In this document: positions 7,691-17,303 of the stretch, in pieces
Layout of the letters: each line of letters opens with the position of its first letter
Numbering within the stretch: the stretch's first letter is position 1
Assembly: GCA_002440225.1 (NCBI GenBank)
Contig: DJSH01000054.1
Coordinates: forward strand, 1-55,004
Reading direction: 5' to 3'
Source: Candidatus Segatella violae
GTDB lineage: Bacteria > Bacteroidota > Bacteroidia > Bacteroidales > Bacteroidaceae
DNA length: 55,004 nt
Made by a program: the position numbers and the translations under genes
Notes under the pieces: generated by a model
The model's database searches: none
The model's input: the letters and a program-made list of their open reading frames with translations, nothing else
What the model was told of the DNA's origin: nothing

Positions 7691-7698
7691 CAAAGGTA
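7691..7698 (-). promoter_or_regulatory. queH: Candidate queH promoter -7 box
   Basis: TACCTTTG on the - strand. A second -7-like TATATTTG lies at 7669-7676. No -33 box is found at the ideal distance. The leader to the queH start (7562) would be about 120 nt and includes the terminator-like hairpin. Confidence 0.4.
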
Positions 7699-7810
7699 CT
7701 ATTTTATTTCCATTTTCCAAACATTTTCTCTGAATTTTTATTCAAAAAGGTTCAAATTCAGAATATTTAATGAATATTTAACACTTTGCACCCGTTATTC
7801 TATCTTTTTA

Positions 7811-8962
7811 CTATCGCAATTTCCGTTTCAAGGTGACAACCGTCAGTTCTGGCCAAGCTCCCAGTCGGAACGGGAACGAGCCGCCGATGCCCGACGACAC
7901 ATAGAGCATCTGACTACCAATGGTATAGGCTCCCCCCCACTCCTTGAAGGCCATGCGGGCTGGCGTCCATCTGCCTATCTTCAGCTGTCCGGCATGGGTA
8001 TGGCCCGACAGGGTGAGCTGGATGTTCTTGCCCACCACCTCCCTGCGCCAATGGTGAGGGTCGTGGGTGAGGAGTATCTTGAAGGCATCCTGGGGCACGC
8101 CCTTCATCGCCTTGCGCAGGTTGCTGCGGTTGGTGAACGGTGGCTGTCCGGCATTCTCCACACCGATAATCTCGATGCTCGCCATGCCATGGCTCACCGT
8201 GTGATGCTCGTTCATCAACTGTTGCCACCCCAGGCGGCGCTGATAGTCGAAGAGCAGGCGGCGATTGTGGTGCAGGGCGGCGATGGAATGGTCGTTGCCA
8301 TACTCGCAGTAGTCGTGGTTGCCCCACACCGAGTAGATGCCATCGGGTGCCTGAAGCTGGCTCAATACCGAGAGATAAGGCTCCACCTCGGTGGCACTGT
8401 TGTTCACCAGGTCGCCCGTGAAGAGCATCATGTCGCAGTCTTCGCCGTTGGCCCTGTCTACCACCTTCTGGATGAAGTCGTTGCCCTCGGGAAAGGAACC
8501 GAGGTGAAGGTCGGTGATCTGCAACAATCTGTAGCCATCGAAATAAGGAGGAAGGTCGGGCGAGGTATAGGTGATGCGCTTCACCTCCAGTCGCTTCCAT
8601 CCCTCCACAAATCCGAAGGCAAACCACCCCATGAGCGCCAAGGCTGGCAGGATGGCGAAGAACCAAGGCAGGAAGGCATAGAACGCGATGAACACCACCT
8701 TGGGCATCACCGAAAAGAGCAGCATGGAGAAAAGCACCCTGACGGAGAGCTTGTGAAACAACCCCATCTGCAAGCCCACCTCGGCGAGCAAGAGCAGCAA
8801 CGACGGTATCCACCAAGCCACAGCCAGCGGCAGGGGCCACGTGCTCACACCAACATGCCAAAGCCAGGCATCGGGCACCAGCGTGAGCACCAACATACAG
8901 GCGATATAGGATATAGACCTAAATATCTTTTTTATATATCTATTCATTGATTTCTTATCCAT
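7811..8962 (-). CDS. Membrane-anchored metallophosphoesterase (YkuE-like)
   Basis: This is a calcineurin-like phosphoesterase with an N-terminal membrane part. About four hydrophobic segments cover residues 10-110. The metal-binding motifs follow: ITDLHLGS near residue 150, FTGDLV near 182, GNHD near 213, THDPHH near 285 and GHTHAGQ near 319. This matches the YkuE/YaeI group, which acts at or outside the membrane on phosphate esters. The substrate cannot be read from sequence. I chose the ATG at 8962 (MDKKSMNRY, 383 residues) rather than the longer reading from 9004, because an excellent promoter with its -7 box at 8975-8982 lies between them and the longer start would precede the transcription start. 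Confidence 0.88.
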   Translation of the reverse strand: MDKKSMNRYIKKIFRSISYIACMLVLTLVPDAWLWHVGVSTWPLPLAVAWWIPSLLLLLAEVGLQMGLFHKLSVRVLFSMLLFSVMPKVVFIAFYAFLPWFFAILPALALMGWFAFGFVEGWKRLEVKRITYTSPDLPPYFDGYRLLQITDLHLGSFPEGNDFIQKVVDRANGEDCDMMLFTGDLVNNSATEVEPYLSVLSQLQAPDGIYSVWGNHDYCEYGNDHSIAALHHNRRLLFDYQRRLGWQQLMNEHHTVSHGMASIEIIGVENAGQPPFTNRSNLRKAMKGVPQDAFKILLTHDPHHWRREVVGKNIQLTLSGHTHAGQLKIGRWTPARMAFKEWGGAYTIGSQMLYVSSGIGGSFPFRLGAWPELTVVTLKRKLR

Positions 8963-8974
8963 ATTTTCTGAGTG

Positions 8975-9005
8975 CAAAGGTACGACAAATCGCAGAGAAA
9001 ACAAA
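8975..9005 (-). promoter_or_regulatory. Metallophosphoesterase promoter
   Basis: On the - strand, TTTG (9002-9005) and TACCTTTG (8975-8982) are spaced 19 bases. This promoter decides the start codon at 8962. Confidence 0.75.
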
Positions 9006-9006
9006 G

Positions 9007-9042
9007 AAATCGACGATTTAAGTTTGATTAAATCGCCGATTT
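9007..9042 (-). terminator. Terminator of the fimbrial operon
   Basis: AAATCGACGATTTAA (9007-9021) and TTAAATCGCCGATTT (9028-9042) form a 15-bp stem with one G-U pair on the - strand, with a six-base loop and T-rich sequence after it. It lies 60 bases after the last fimbrial gene and abuts the next promoter. Confidence 0.65.
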
Positions 9043-9101
9043 CTTCCTTTTTGTCTTATTTGTCTTACCAAAAGCTCATCCTGCCTGGCAAGCCCGCTCT
9101 T

Positions 9102-12100
9102 TTATCTCACGGTAATCTTCATGCCCCTAGGGCTGGCAACCTTCGCCGTGGAAGCCTTCACGATATAGACGCCCGAAGGCACTCGCAATATCATGCGCTG
9201 CTTGCCTGGCAACTGGTAGCTGTGCACCATCTTGCCATCCATCGTAAACACGTTGACCTGCTGCAAGGTCTCGCCGCCCACAGCCGACACCACGATCATG
9301 CCCGCATCTGGCGAGTAGACCTTCACGAGATTTTGCGCTTCATCGGCATCGATGCGGCCGATGCCCGTGGTGCCACGAGTCTGCGTGAGGAAGTAGCGTC
9401 CATGGTCGCCAGCCTCCACGTTCACCGCCTCGCCATCATGTAGCTCCGTATAGCTCATGTCGGCGGCATCGTATAGATAGAGCGGCTCGGATAGCTTGCC
9501 TGCGCCGTCGATGGAGAGCGTCACCGCCTCCTTGCCCTCAGCCTTGTCGGTCACGATGCCGAGCGGAATCCAAGATATGGCTGGCACGGCGTTCACTGCC
9601 ACCGCCAATCCATCGGCCACGGTGTAAACCTGCGGAATATCCTGTAGGTTCTGGTCGTAGAGCATGTCTACATCCTCCTGCTCGTCGTAGCCCTCACTCG
9701 CCTCTGGGCGCAGGGAGATGCGAGCCCTGGAGGTCTGTCCCTTGGCGTTCTGGGTAGAGATGCTCACGGTCTTGCTGTAGTCGGAAGCCATCTGCAAGCC
9801 CGAAGTGATGAGACGGTCTACATACATCGCAGAGGTGAACTTCACCTCGTCAGCACCCTGTGAAGCTTTCTTTACGAAGAACGACTGTGTAGGCTGGATG
9901 GCGAAATCATTCTTGTCGAAATCATCCTCGGCAATTGCCTTCACATCACTGCCCTCCACAATCCATGCTTGCTTGGCTAGGCCAGTATTCACCTCGAAGA
10001 ATTTCTTCAGCGAGATAGAGCAGGTATAAGGGTTCGCCACGAGATAGAAGCCACTCTTGCCGTCAGCGTTCAGGCTCTGGGTCATCGGAGCGAGATGCTT
10101 CTCGTCGTTGTTGTAAGCCACGAGGAACTTGCCATGGCCATCACTTTTATTTACATCAGTAGAACCACTTGAAGCATTGTTCTCGTAATCATAATACTTA
10201 TAGCTCTTGTCCTCCTTAGGCAATCGCAAAAGAGCATTAGCACTTTGGTTTTTCTGCAACAAAGAGTTTCCTGCCTTGATGCTGAATCCATTGAAGGATG
10301 CATCGTCGGCATAGCTCTCGTCCACCTTATTATATATATGGCTCCAGTAGCCCATCGCCAAGTCTACATCGCCAGTCTTAGCTTCCTCAGGATAATGAGA
10401 GGCTGAATAGTTGCCATTAGTTGTGATTTCCTCCACCCCGCTCTTCTCCCAGGCACGCTGATAGACAGGATACTTGCTGCGACTGTACTTCGTATCAGCG
10501 AAGTTGATGTCCTTGAATGCCTCGGTCGACTGTCGTCCATCGCTTGCTGGCACATACATATCGCCAGCATATATATACTGCAAAGGCGTAGCCATCGTGT
10601 ACCAAGTATTAGGCTTCAGCTCCTTCTCCACCCAAGCCTTGTCATAAACCAAGTAGCACTGGTCGCGCAGCTCGCCCTGAGGCTTGAAGTAAATCTGATG
10701 GCAGGTATTGCCATAGAATTTCTCGCAGCTCATGTCGCCAGCGTGGGCAGCATCCATGTCGGACACCGTATAGCCCGAGCCATTCCAAAGGGCTTGTTTG
10801 CCAAGACCCTTGCCAGCATCGCTCTCGTCCCAGTAAGCCATAATGTCGTACTGGATGTAGCTAGTCGCCTCGTTACCCTTGCCGTTGGTGAGCTTGGTAG
10901 CGATGCCATTGCTCTGGCGATACACCACATTGCCGAGGTCAGGGAAAGGCAGTCCCTTGAGGTTGTCGACGGTCACCTTGGTAAACTTCATCGGCACATA
11001 GTTGTCGATGGTAGCGATATTCACCTTGTTGGCAGCCTCAGCATTCACGCTATTGTCTGCATAAGAGTTATACTCGATATAATCATCCTTATAGAGTTCG
11101 CTCGAAGAAGAGCGGTGCCAATTGGCATCATTGTTCCAGTTGGCGTTCATGCCGTTGTCGGCGGTAGGTCGCCAAGTAACGTACTCTGGCACAATCTTCA
11201 GTTTGAGGTAAGACTCGCCTGGGCAGTTGGTGGTAGTTGCTGACTCGCCACGCTGCTCGTATACGAAGCGAAGCTCGTACCAGTAGCCCTCGTGGAAATT
11301 ATCCAAAACGTCATCTGCAAACTTGAGGTCAAGGGTAGACTGAGTACCTGCCACGATGGTAGCCAATTCATTGCTGCGCAAAGTACCGATAGCCGTAGAC
11401 AGCAAAGTAGCATTAGGATCATTCCACAATGGGTCGTTAGTGGTAGCCACATAGACATCTGCGGAAGCTGGGCTATCCTGCTTGCTATCATCTACGAATG
11501 TTAACTTGGCATCAGTTGCTCCATTCAGATAGCTAGCACTATGCAAAGGGATCTGAAGATAACCATTTTTATTTTTCAGTGCCTTGATTTGCGGAAGACC
11601 GATGCGCAACGAAGCCTCGTAATCAGTATTATTGAAAGGATAATCCACATCATTGAAACCGAAGTTCAAACGAGGACCGTCCTTTGCGACACGCAAGGTG
11701 ACAGGAATAGCCTCCGTACAGAGCAAATAAATCGTTCCATCCTCCGCTGTGTACTTGATATAACCATCTTCCTCTACCCCCGTAACAGGCTTCATATACA
11801 GCTTATGCTCTTCACCTAAAGACACCTTATCCTTATCAATGCTAATCTCATTACAAGCATGAGAGTTCAGCTTATGGTCGGAATCTATTTCATCCAAATA
11901 CCAGTCATATTTGAGACCTGTCAAGGTAACCTTTCCTCCATTCTTACTATCTACAGTTGTCAAATTACCTTTTACCTTGATGGTATAATCACCCTCACAT
12001 GGAACTTTATAGGTAGTGATAACATTACCATCTGTATCAGAGATATATGGAGTTTGGCTAATCAACTCAAACCAATCACTATATACAGAACAAACCTCTG

Positions 12101-15100
12101 ATGGAGAGCCCCAATCAGCATTGCCCTTTGAAGGGTCTTCCGTTGAAACCGAAACATAATATTTCTTACCCATCTGCAAAGGATAATACCTATTACTAAG
12201 TACGATATAGGTTTCTCCCTCATTATCAGTCTCTATCATCGGAATACCATCAATGGTATACTTCTTACAAGTTTCCTCGGAGTCGAAGATATTCACTGTA
12301 CCATACTTATTACTCTTAAACTCCTGCTTGGAATTATTTTCCGTATTCACTTGCGTAGTCTGATAGTATGGATCATTTTCATTCGTTCCTTCTACAGGCG
12401 TACCATCCTCTTTCATGAATCGGAAATATATCTTCGTGTCATTGGCATGTCCAGTAATAGCATTCAATGTCTCATGGATGGCACGTATCTTGAGTTTGAT
12501 AGCGCCTGTTGAAGCTCCACCACAGATAGGCTTGTCTTGCAGAACCTGCACCTTGGCAGGCTCGATATAGATACGAATGTCATCCACCGCATAGTCGGCA
12601 CCATCGGTGTTTTGACAATAGTTATCTATCACGATACGGAAATCGGAATAGTTTTCCACTCCAGACTCTTGCTGTAGAACAATCTTACCATATACCTGAA
12701 ACCATTCTCCCTTTTGAGGATTATCTATATTATTTTTAAAGTCACCAGAAGAGAAAGAATGTAACAATTTCTGGCTCTTCACATTACCATCCGCATCATA
12801 ATCCATGCCATAGAGTTTAAACATAACTTGTGGCAACTCTTTAGCCTGAGTCATATCGGCAATTGCAGCAGAGAATATCATCTGCATACCCGTACAAAGG
12901 TCGGCCTTGAAATCTGCCGCAGCTATCTGACGACTCTCATCAGAGGCATCTACATATAAGAAATGTCCATACTGAGAACCATTAGTCATATAGTATGTAC
13001 GATCATAAACTTTCTTATCTGTCCACCAAACATAATTATCAGTACCACTATCCTTATTGCCTGATATACCTGTGACATTAGCCGTTTTATAGAGACCGTA
13101 ATCGCCATGAAGCGGCGAATGTCCAATACCATTATAGCCTGTTGCATCATAATCTATCAAGTCTCGATATACGAAACCATAAGCTCGCCTGTCCCACTTG
13201 GATGGCAAACGGTCTTGGTTGTCATTAGGACTGGTCGGAACAGACAAAGTCTGCTCGTCATCATCATCATCGAACGATATAGGTTTGGTAGCCAATGAAT
13301 AATGACTATCAAGATAAGATATTGTTCTATTGTTCAAACCTGCAGCCAGCAATTGTTTTTGTGTCATTGGGTGGAAATCCATAAATCGAACATCAAAGTT
13401 GGCTACAGGACACATTCCTCCATAGCCATTAGACAGATAAGCCACAACATAAATCGGGCTTCCCTTTGTAATGGAAGGTGTGGTGATATCACTGCCTTCA
13501 GCATTTTTCCACTTTACCGAAGTCTTAGTAATCGCATCTATGCTCAAATCCAAGAAGCGTGTAGTTCCTGTCAGTTCACAATAATTACTCTTTGTAATAT
13601 CGTATATGCGCCAAACAACTTGAGTTGGACTCTGATAACCATTAGACTTGTTAAAGTCTGATTCTTCGATAGTTTTCTCGTAAACGTTCTTCGCTTTTCC
13701 GTCATCTGTCAAAGGATAATAGGAATATCTTGCAATGTCATTCAACTGCAAACGTAATGTCGTTTCCGCTTGATTATCCTTATAGCCAAAAGTTACTTTT
13801 TTATTGTCCTCATAAGTTATATCACCATCCGTATGATAGCAAAGAGCAGCCATGATGTCGTCTGCGATTTTCTTCTTAGGAAGAATATGGAAAATATAAC
13901 GAACAGACAACGTTGGCTCACGAAGGAGATAACTTCTTGACTCATCCATTCCATCCACATAACGGCTCACATCGCAAGCGATAGTCTCGCCTTCCCATGA
14001 GTCTGTAACATTAGAAGTATCGTAGTATACACCAACAAGTTTACTTACAGGATTAGAACCTATATTAGAAGCAAATAGTCCCCAGTTTCCTTTACTTTTG
14101 AGCTTGGTTTCAGTGTCGCTACATACCTTTAAATTAGTTGAGGCCTTATCTGTATCATAATTGTACCAACGATAATATCCACGTGGCTCCAAATTATTAC
14201 CATTGCCATCATAATACTGCAATGGCAATTTCAATAACACTTGCTTTGTGTATTCTTTGCCATCTACATAATAGTAGTACTCCCACTCATGGGTCTTCTG
14301 ATAAGTATGTCCATTCACAATATCCCAATCGCCCTTTTTATTGGCGATTCCTTCATAATGAGAGAAAGGATAATCGTCTGGAGAAAAGAGCTGCACATTT
14401 ACCTTACTTTTGAAAGTAGTAGGTTCTTTCATTATAACTCCATACTCAGCAGAATGACCAGAGATTTCATTGGTCAACAAGCAATATACTTGCATGTCGC
14501 TTGACCATGATTCGCCAGTAGGCAACTCGAAAGTGGCATTCAAACCATTTGGCAACAACGAAGCACCATTATTCGTCAATAAAGTATAGTACCCATTACT
14601 TTCGGAAGTCTTACGCAAGGCAAAAGCTCCATTGCTAGTCGTAGCAGTACTTATCACGTTACCATCCTTATCTGCGAGAACCCAACGCATATAGAAATCA
14701 CTTACATCTTTCTTGTCGGAAACACCGAAATCAGAAAGAATGTCTGAGATGGCATCCGTCAAGCTCACCTCTAGCTTATTATCCTTATAGATTGCATTTA
14801 CAGCATGGGTATGAGCAGCGTCTACATTGTCTGTTGCCAAAGTTAAAGGCTTCGCATCCAATGTTTCTTGCTTCACAAACTTGAATGTATACTCTCCATC
14901 AAGCGTTGGTTCCTGAAGGATATAAGTTGCACCATTATAAGTTACTATCTTAGCATCATCGTTGTCATTAGTAGCCCAAAAGCACTTCAAAACATAATTC
15001 TCCACATTCTGCTCTGTAGACAACGAAGAGAAATCAAAGGTTATTGCACGTTGAGAATCATCAGCAATATTCTCACCACCATACCAAATCAAATCGGTAG

Positions 15101-15797
15101 TCTTGGCTGAATAAACATCATTGGACAAAAAGCTGCTGACAGCAATAGGTGTTGTTGATGTTTCTGAATCAAACAGCTGCCAACGCAAATACTTGGCGTT
15201 GAAATCAGGCAAAGAAACCGATGTGGAAGTTGCAGCAGTTGGAAGAATAGAGGTACTGTCCGCAGAAGAAAAAGAAGCAGACTTATTTCCATACTGAATG
15301 GCAGAAGTTTTCAATCCAGCCTCTGTATAAAGGTCGAATTCCATCTTTGTAACACCAGCGAGATTCTCTTTCTCGCTCAATAGATTGGCATCGTTGGAGA
15401 GGAGGAGAACTACTTTAGAATTATGAATATCAGATCCATTAGTGTTTATCTTATATTGGAAAAGATTTGCATAAGCACCATAGCTAGCCTTGTCTTTATT
15501 GTATAAAATATAATTGCTTTCTATTTTATGAGCTGCCCAATCATAATCGTTGTTAATTGTATGATTAAAATTATCGTTGTTACTGATAGTCCAACTAGTT
15601 ATATCACACTTACCTCCATCTTTTACGAAATAGAAACAAGCATAATTATAATTATTTAAAATAAAAGAACTCCATTGCAATTCCAATGGGGTATCACCTA
15701 TTACGTACGCACCATCACTCGCCCAGCCTTTCGCTGGCACCATTGCCAACGAAAGGAAGAGGATAAGAAAAGATAATATGTTTTTGATTTTATTCAT
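9102..15797 (-). CDS. Giant secreted T9SS-sorted modular protein, last gene of the fimbrial operon
   Basis: The predicted 2231-residue protein begins with a signal peptide (MNKIKNILSFLILFLSLAM). Its start overlaps the stop of the upstream gene in ATGAATAA (15790-15797), so translation is coupled. A reading from 15836 would add 13 unlikely residues. The N-terminal 800 residues contain about five related beta-rich modules, marked by strands such as VVLLLSND, CFWATND, YCLLTNE, GVYYDTS and VVAYLSNG, and by EPTL or EPTT motifs near 294, 457 and 627. Residues about 940-1085 resemble a jelly-roll/MAM-like domain ending AVDDIRIYIE. The last 75 residues form a typical T9SS type A sorting domain (VNVFTMDGKMV, then GVYIVKAS and MKITVR). 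Its operon position parallels the T9SS-exported Mfa5 of the Porphyromonas gingivalis Mfa system, so a tip adhesin is a reasonable inference. No vWA domain is recognised. Confidence 0.85.
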   Translation of the reverse strand: MNKIKNILSFLILFLSLAMVPAKGWASDGAYVIGDTPLELQWSSFILNNYNYACFYFVKDGGKCDITSWTISNNDNFNHTINNDYDWAAHKIESNYILYNKDKASYGAYANLFQYKINTNGSDIHNSKVVLLLSNDANLLSEKENLAGVTKMEFDLYTEAGLKTSAIQYGNKSASFSSADSTSILPTAATSTSVSLPDFNAKYLRWQLFDSETSTTPIAVSSFLSNDVYSAKTTDLIWYGGENIADDSQRAITFDFSSLSTEQNVENYVLKCFWATNDNDDAKIVTYNGATYILQEPTLDGEYTFKFVKQETLDAKPLTLATDNVDAAHTHAVNAIYKDNKLEVSLTDAISDILSDFGVSDKKDVSDFYMRWVLADKDGNVISTATTSNGAFALRKTSESNGYYTLLTNNGASLLPNGLNATFELPTGESWSSDMQVYCLLTNEISGHSAEYGVIMKEPTTFKSKVNVQLFSPDDYPFSHYEGIANKKGDWDIVNGHTYQKTHEWEYYYYVDGKEYTKQVLLKLPLQYYDGNGNNLEPRGYYRWYNYDTDKASTNLKVCSDTETKLKSKGNWGLFASNIGSNPVSKLVGVYYDTSNVTDSWEGETIACDVSRYVDGMDESRSYLLREPTLSVRYIFHILPKKKIADDIMAALCYHTDGDITYEDNKKVTFGYKDNQAETTLRLQLNDIARYSYYPLTDDGKAKNVYEKTIEESDFNKSNGYQSPTQVVWRIYDITKSNYCELTGTTRFLDLSIDAITKTSVKWKNAEGSDITTPSITKGSPIYVVAYLSNGYGGMCPVANFDVRFMDFHPMTQKQLLAAGLNNRTISYLDSHYSLATKPISFDDDDDEQTLSVPTSPNDNQDRLPSKWDRRAYGFVYRDLIDYDATGYNGIGHSPLHGDYGLYKTANVTGISGNKDSGTDNYVWWTDKKVYDRTYYMTNGSQYGHFLYVDASDESRQIAAADFKADLCTGMQMIFSAAIADMTQAKELPQVMFKLYGMDYDADGNVKSQKLLHSFSSGDFKNNIDNPQKGEWFQVYGKIVLQQESGVENYSDFRIVIDNYCQNTDGADYAVDDIRIYIEPAKVQVLQDKPICGGASTGAIKLKIRAIHETLNAITGHANDTKIYFRFMKEDGTPVEGTNENDPYYQTTQVNTENNSKQEFKSNKYGTVNIFDSEETCKKYTIDGIPMIETDNEGETYIVLSNRYYPLQMGKKYYVSVSTEDPSKGNADWGSPSEVCSVYSDWFELISQTPYISDTDGNVITTYKVPCEGDYTIKVKGNLTTVDSKNGGKVTLTGLKYDWYLDEIDSDHKLNSHACNEISIDKDKVSLGEEHKLYMKPVTGVEEDGYIKYTAEDGTIYLLCTEAIPVTLRVAKDGPRLNFGFNDVDYPFNNTDYEASLRIGLPQIKALKNKNGYLQIPLHSASYLNGATDAKLTFVDDSKQDSPASADVYVATTNDPLWNDPNATLLSTAIGTLRSNELATIVAGTQSTLDLKFADDVLDNFHEGYWYELRFVYEQRGESATTTNCPGESYLKLKIVPEYVTWRPTADNGMNANWNNDANWHRSSSSELYKDDYIEYNSYADNSVNAEAANKVNIATIDNYVPMKFTKVTVDNLKGLPFPDLGNVVYRQSNGIATKLTNGKGNEATSYIQYDIMAYWDESDAGKGLGKQALWNGSGYTVSDMDAAHAGDMSCEKFYGNTCHQIYFKPQGELRDQCYLVYDKAWVEKELKPNTWYTMATPLQYIYAGDMYVPASDGRQSTEAFKDINFADTKYSRSKYPVYQRAWEKSGVEEITTNGNYSASHYPEEAKTGDVDLAMGYWSHIYNKVDESYADDASFNGFSIKAGNSLLQKNQSANALLRLPKEDKSYKYYDYENNASSGSTDVNKSDGHGKFLVAYNNDEKHLAPMTQSLNADGKSGFYLVANPYTCSISLKKFFEVNTGLAKQAWIVEGSDVKAIAEDDFDKNDFAIQPTQSFFVKKASQGADEVKFTSAMYVDRLITSGLQMASDYSKTVSISTQNAKGQTSRARISLRPEASEGYDEQEDVDMLYDQNLQDIPQVYTVADGLAVAVNAVPAISWIPLGIVTDKAEGKEAVTLSIDGAGKLSEPLYLYDAADMSYTELHDGEAVNVEAGDHGRYFLTQTRGTTGIGRIDADEAQNLVKVYSPDAGMIVVSAVGGETLQQVNVFTMDGKMVHSYQLPGKQRMILRVPSGVYIVKASTAKVASPRGMKITVR

Positions 15798-17229
15798 AGC
15801 GGTAGAATTTACGTGTATAATGTTTACGAGCAGCAAAGGCTGTTAAATCTTTGGTGAAGAGGAGTTTATACTTCAAGGACTTCTCTGCCGTCACTGGGAC
15901 GGTGAGCATATAGAGGGCACTCTTTTTATTAGCGGCATCGCCCTTGAAGACTCCTTCTATCAAGCCGGTCTTGGTATTCCAAGCCGGGAGGTTCTCGAAG
16001 ACCTCATTGGCATCCGTTGCCGAAGCATCCTCTGTGCCGTCCTCATTGATAGGCACCAAAGTCATCTTAGAATAGTCGATGCCTGTTACCTCAGAGTCAT
16101 CACTCGCCTTCAGCACTTTAGGCTTGATATGAAATTCCTCCTCTGGATAATAGCAAGTATACGAGAGGGTCGTTCCATTATCCGTCAAGGATGGATAGAG
16201 ACCGATTGCTGAATAAGCTTGGACTTCAAACTTCAGCTTATAATCATCGAGCGATATTGGCAAGATATGATGATCGTTGCGAGCTATCGTCGTCCAATCC
16301 TTAAATAGGGCGTAACGCTGAATGCCGTTCGATGTATTCAAGTTTACAATGAAATACTTCGAGGTCTTGCCTGCAAGACTCTCATTGACATAGAATGACA
16401 CTTCGTTCTCCGTCTTATAATCCTCTGTATTTGCCTCTATTGTCAAAGGAGAAGGCAATGTATAAGTATAGCTGGAACTTTCTGCCGTAGTAGCAAGATT
16501 TGGCTCACAAACTACTTCATCTTTGTTTGCATCGCTATGCTTTGGCAGCAACATGATGTTATCAGCATCATCAGCAGTAGTAGGATTCTGGGTAATATCG
16601 TTGAGCGTAATGCTATTGATTACCAAAGGTGTACGACTAGGATTCTTAAATTTCAATGTTATCTTGGCTAGCATTCTCACTACCCAAAGAGCAGAAATAC
16701 TAGGCTTGCCATCAGAATTAATCGTTACCTCCTGCTTGTTGATCATCGGGATACCCTTGCTATCGGCTGAAGTCACATCGAAGCCATTTCCATTCATCCT
16801 CCAAGTCTTATTTTCGAAATCAACAATAGCCCCCTGGCTGATGCCTAATTCATCTGCGGAAAGGTTGGCAAAAGAATAAACCTGATAAGTTTCGCCATTG
16901 GTAAGTCCGGTAATGGTAACATCATCCTTGATACGATGACCTTCGGCTACAGACTTGTTCTCAGCGAAAGACACCACTTGGTTATTTTTTACGAATGCTA
17001 CCACCCAACTCTTCATGTTCTCAGCGTCCGTGCCATCCGTCCATGTAGGCGTAAGAGCTCGGCTCACCTTGGCAGAAGAGGTAGATAGCGTGAGATGGAG
17101 GGTGACTTTGCCAGCCTGGCTCTCGCTCCCTCCTCCACTTATAGGGTCAGCAATGTCTGTGGAGCAAGCCGTCATCAAGGCTAGCACCACAAACATCAAT
17201 GCTGCATATATCGTTCTTATCGTCTTCAT
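15790..17229 (-). CDS. Fimbrillin-like lipoprotein (minor subunit candidate)
   Basis: The 479-residue protein has a lipoprotein signal (VLALMTACSTD, Cys at about 22). It continues in the style of Bacteroidales FimA/Mfa-type subunits: an N-terminal beta domain (GKVTLHLTLSTSSAKVSRA with an Arg that could be a processing site), then SWVVAFVKNNQVV and GLTNGETYQVYSFANL. It lies 74 bases after the preceding fimbrillin gene and overlaps the giant T9SS protein by 8 bases. Translational coupling suggests that the two products work together, for example as tip components. The exact fimbrillin subfamily is not certain. Confidence 0.75.
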   Translation of the reverse strand: MKTIRTIYAALMFVVLALMTACSTDIADPISGGGSESQAGKVTLHLTLSTSSAKVSRALTPTWTDGTDAENMKSWVVAFVKNNQVVSFAENKSVAEGHRIKDDVTITGLTNGETYQVYSFANLSADELGISQGAIVDFENKTWRMNGNGFDVTSADSKGIPMINKQEVTINSDGKPSISALWVVRMLAKITLKFKNPSRTPLVINSITLNDITQNPTTADDADNIMLLPKHSDANKDEVVCEPNLATTAESSSYTYTLPSPLTIEANTEDYKTENEVSFYVNESLAGKTSKYFIVNLNTSNGIQRYALFKDWTTIARNDHHILPISLDDYKLKFEVQAYSAIGLYPSLTDNGTTLSYTCYYPEEEFHIKPKVLKASDDSEVTGIDYSKMTLVPINEDGTEDASATDANEVFENLPAWNTKTGLIEGVFKGDAANKKSALYMLTVPVTAEKSLKYKLLFTKDLTAFAARKHYTRKFYRYE

Positions 17230-17303
17230 TCTTTTGTTATTTAAAATCAGACTATTTCATTTATTTTCTCACTAATTTGTGCTTGTTGATTTGTTTTTAC
17301 AGA

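Noticed and set aside
7664..8950. Long + strand reading frame opposite the metallophosphoesterase
   Set aside because: It is the antisense shadow of a clear enzyme gene, with His/Gln-rich low-quality composition.
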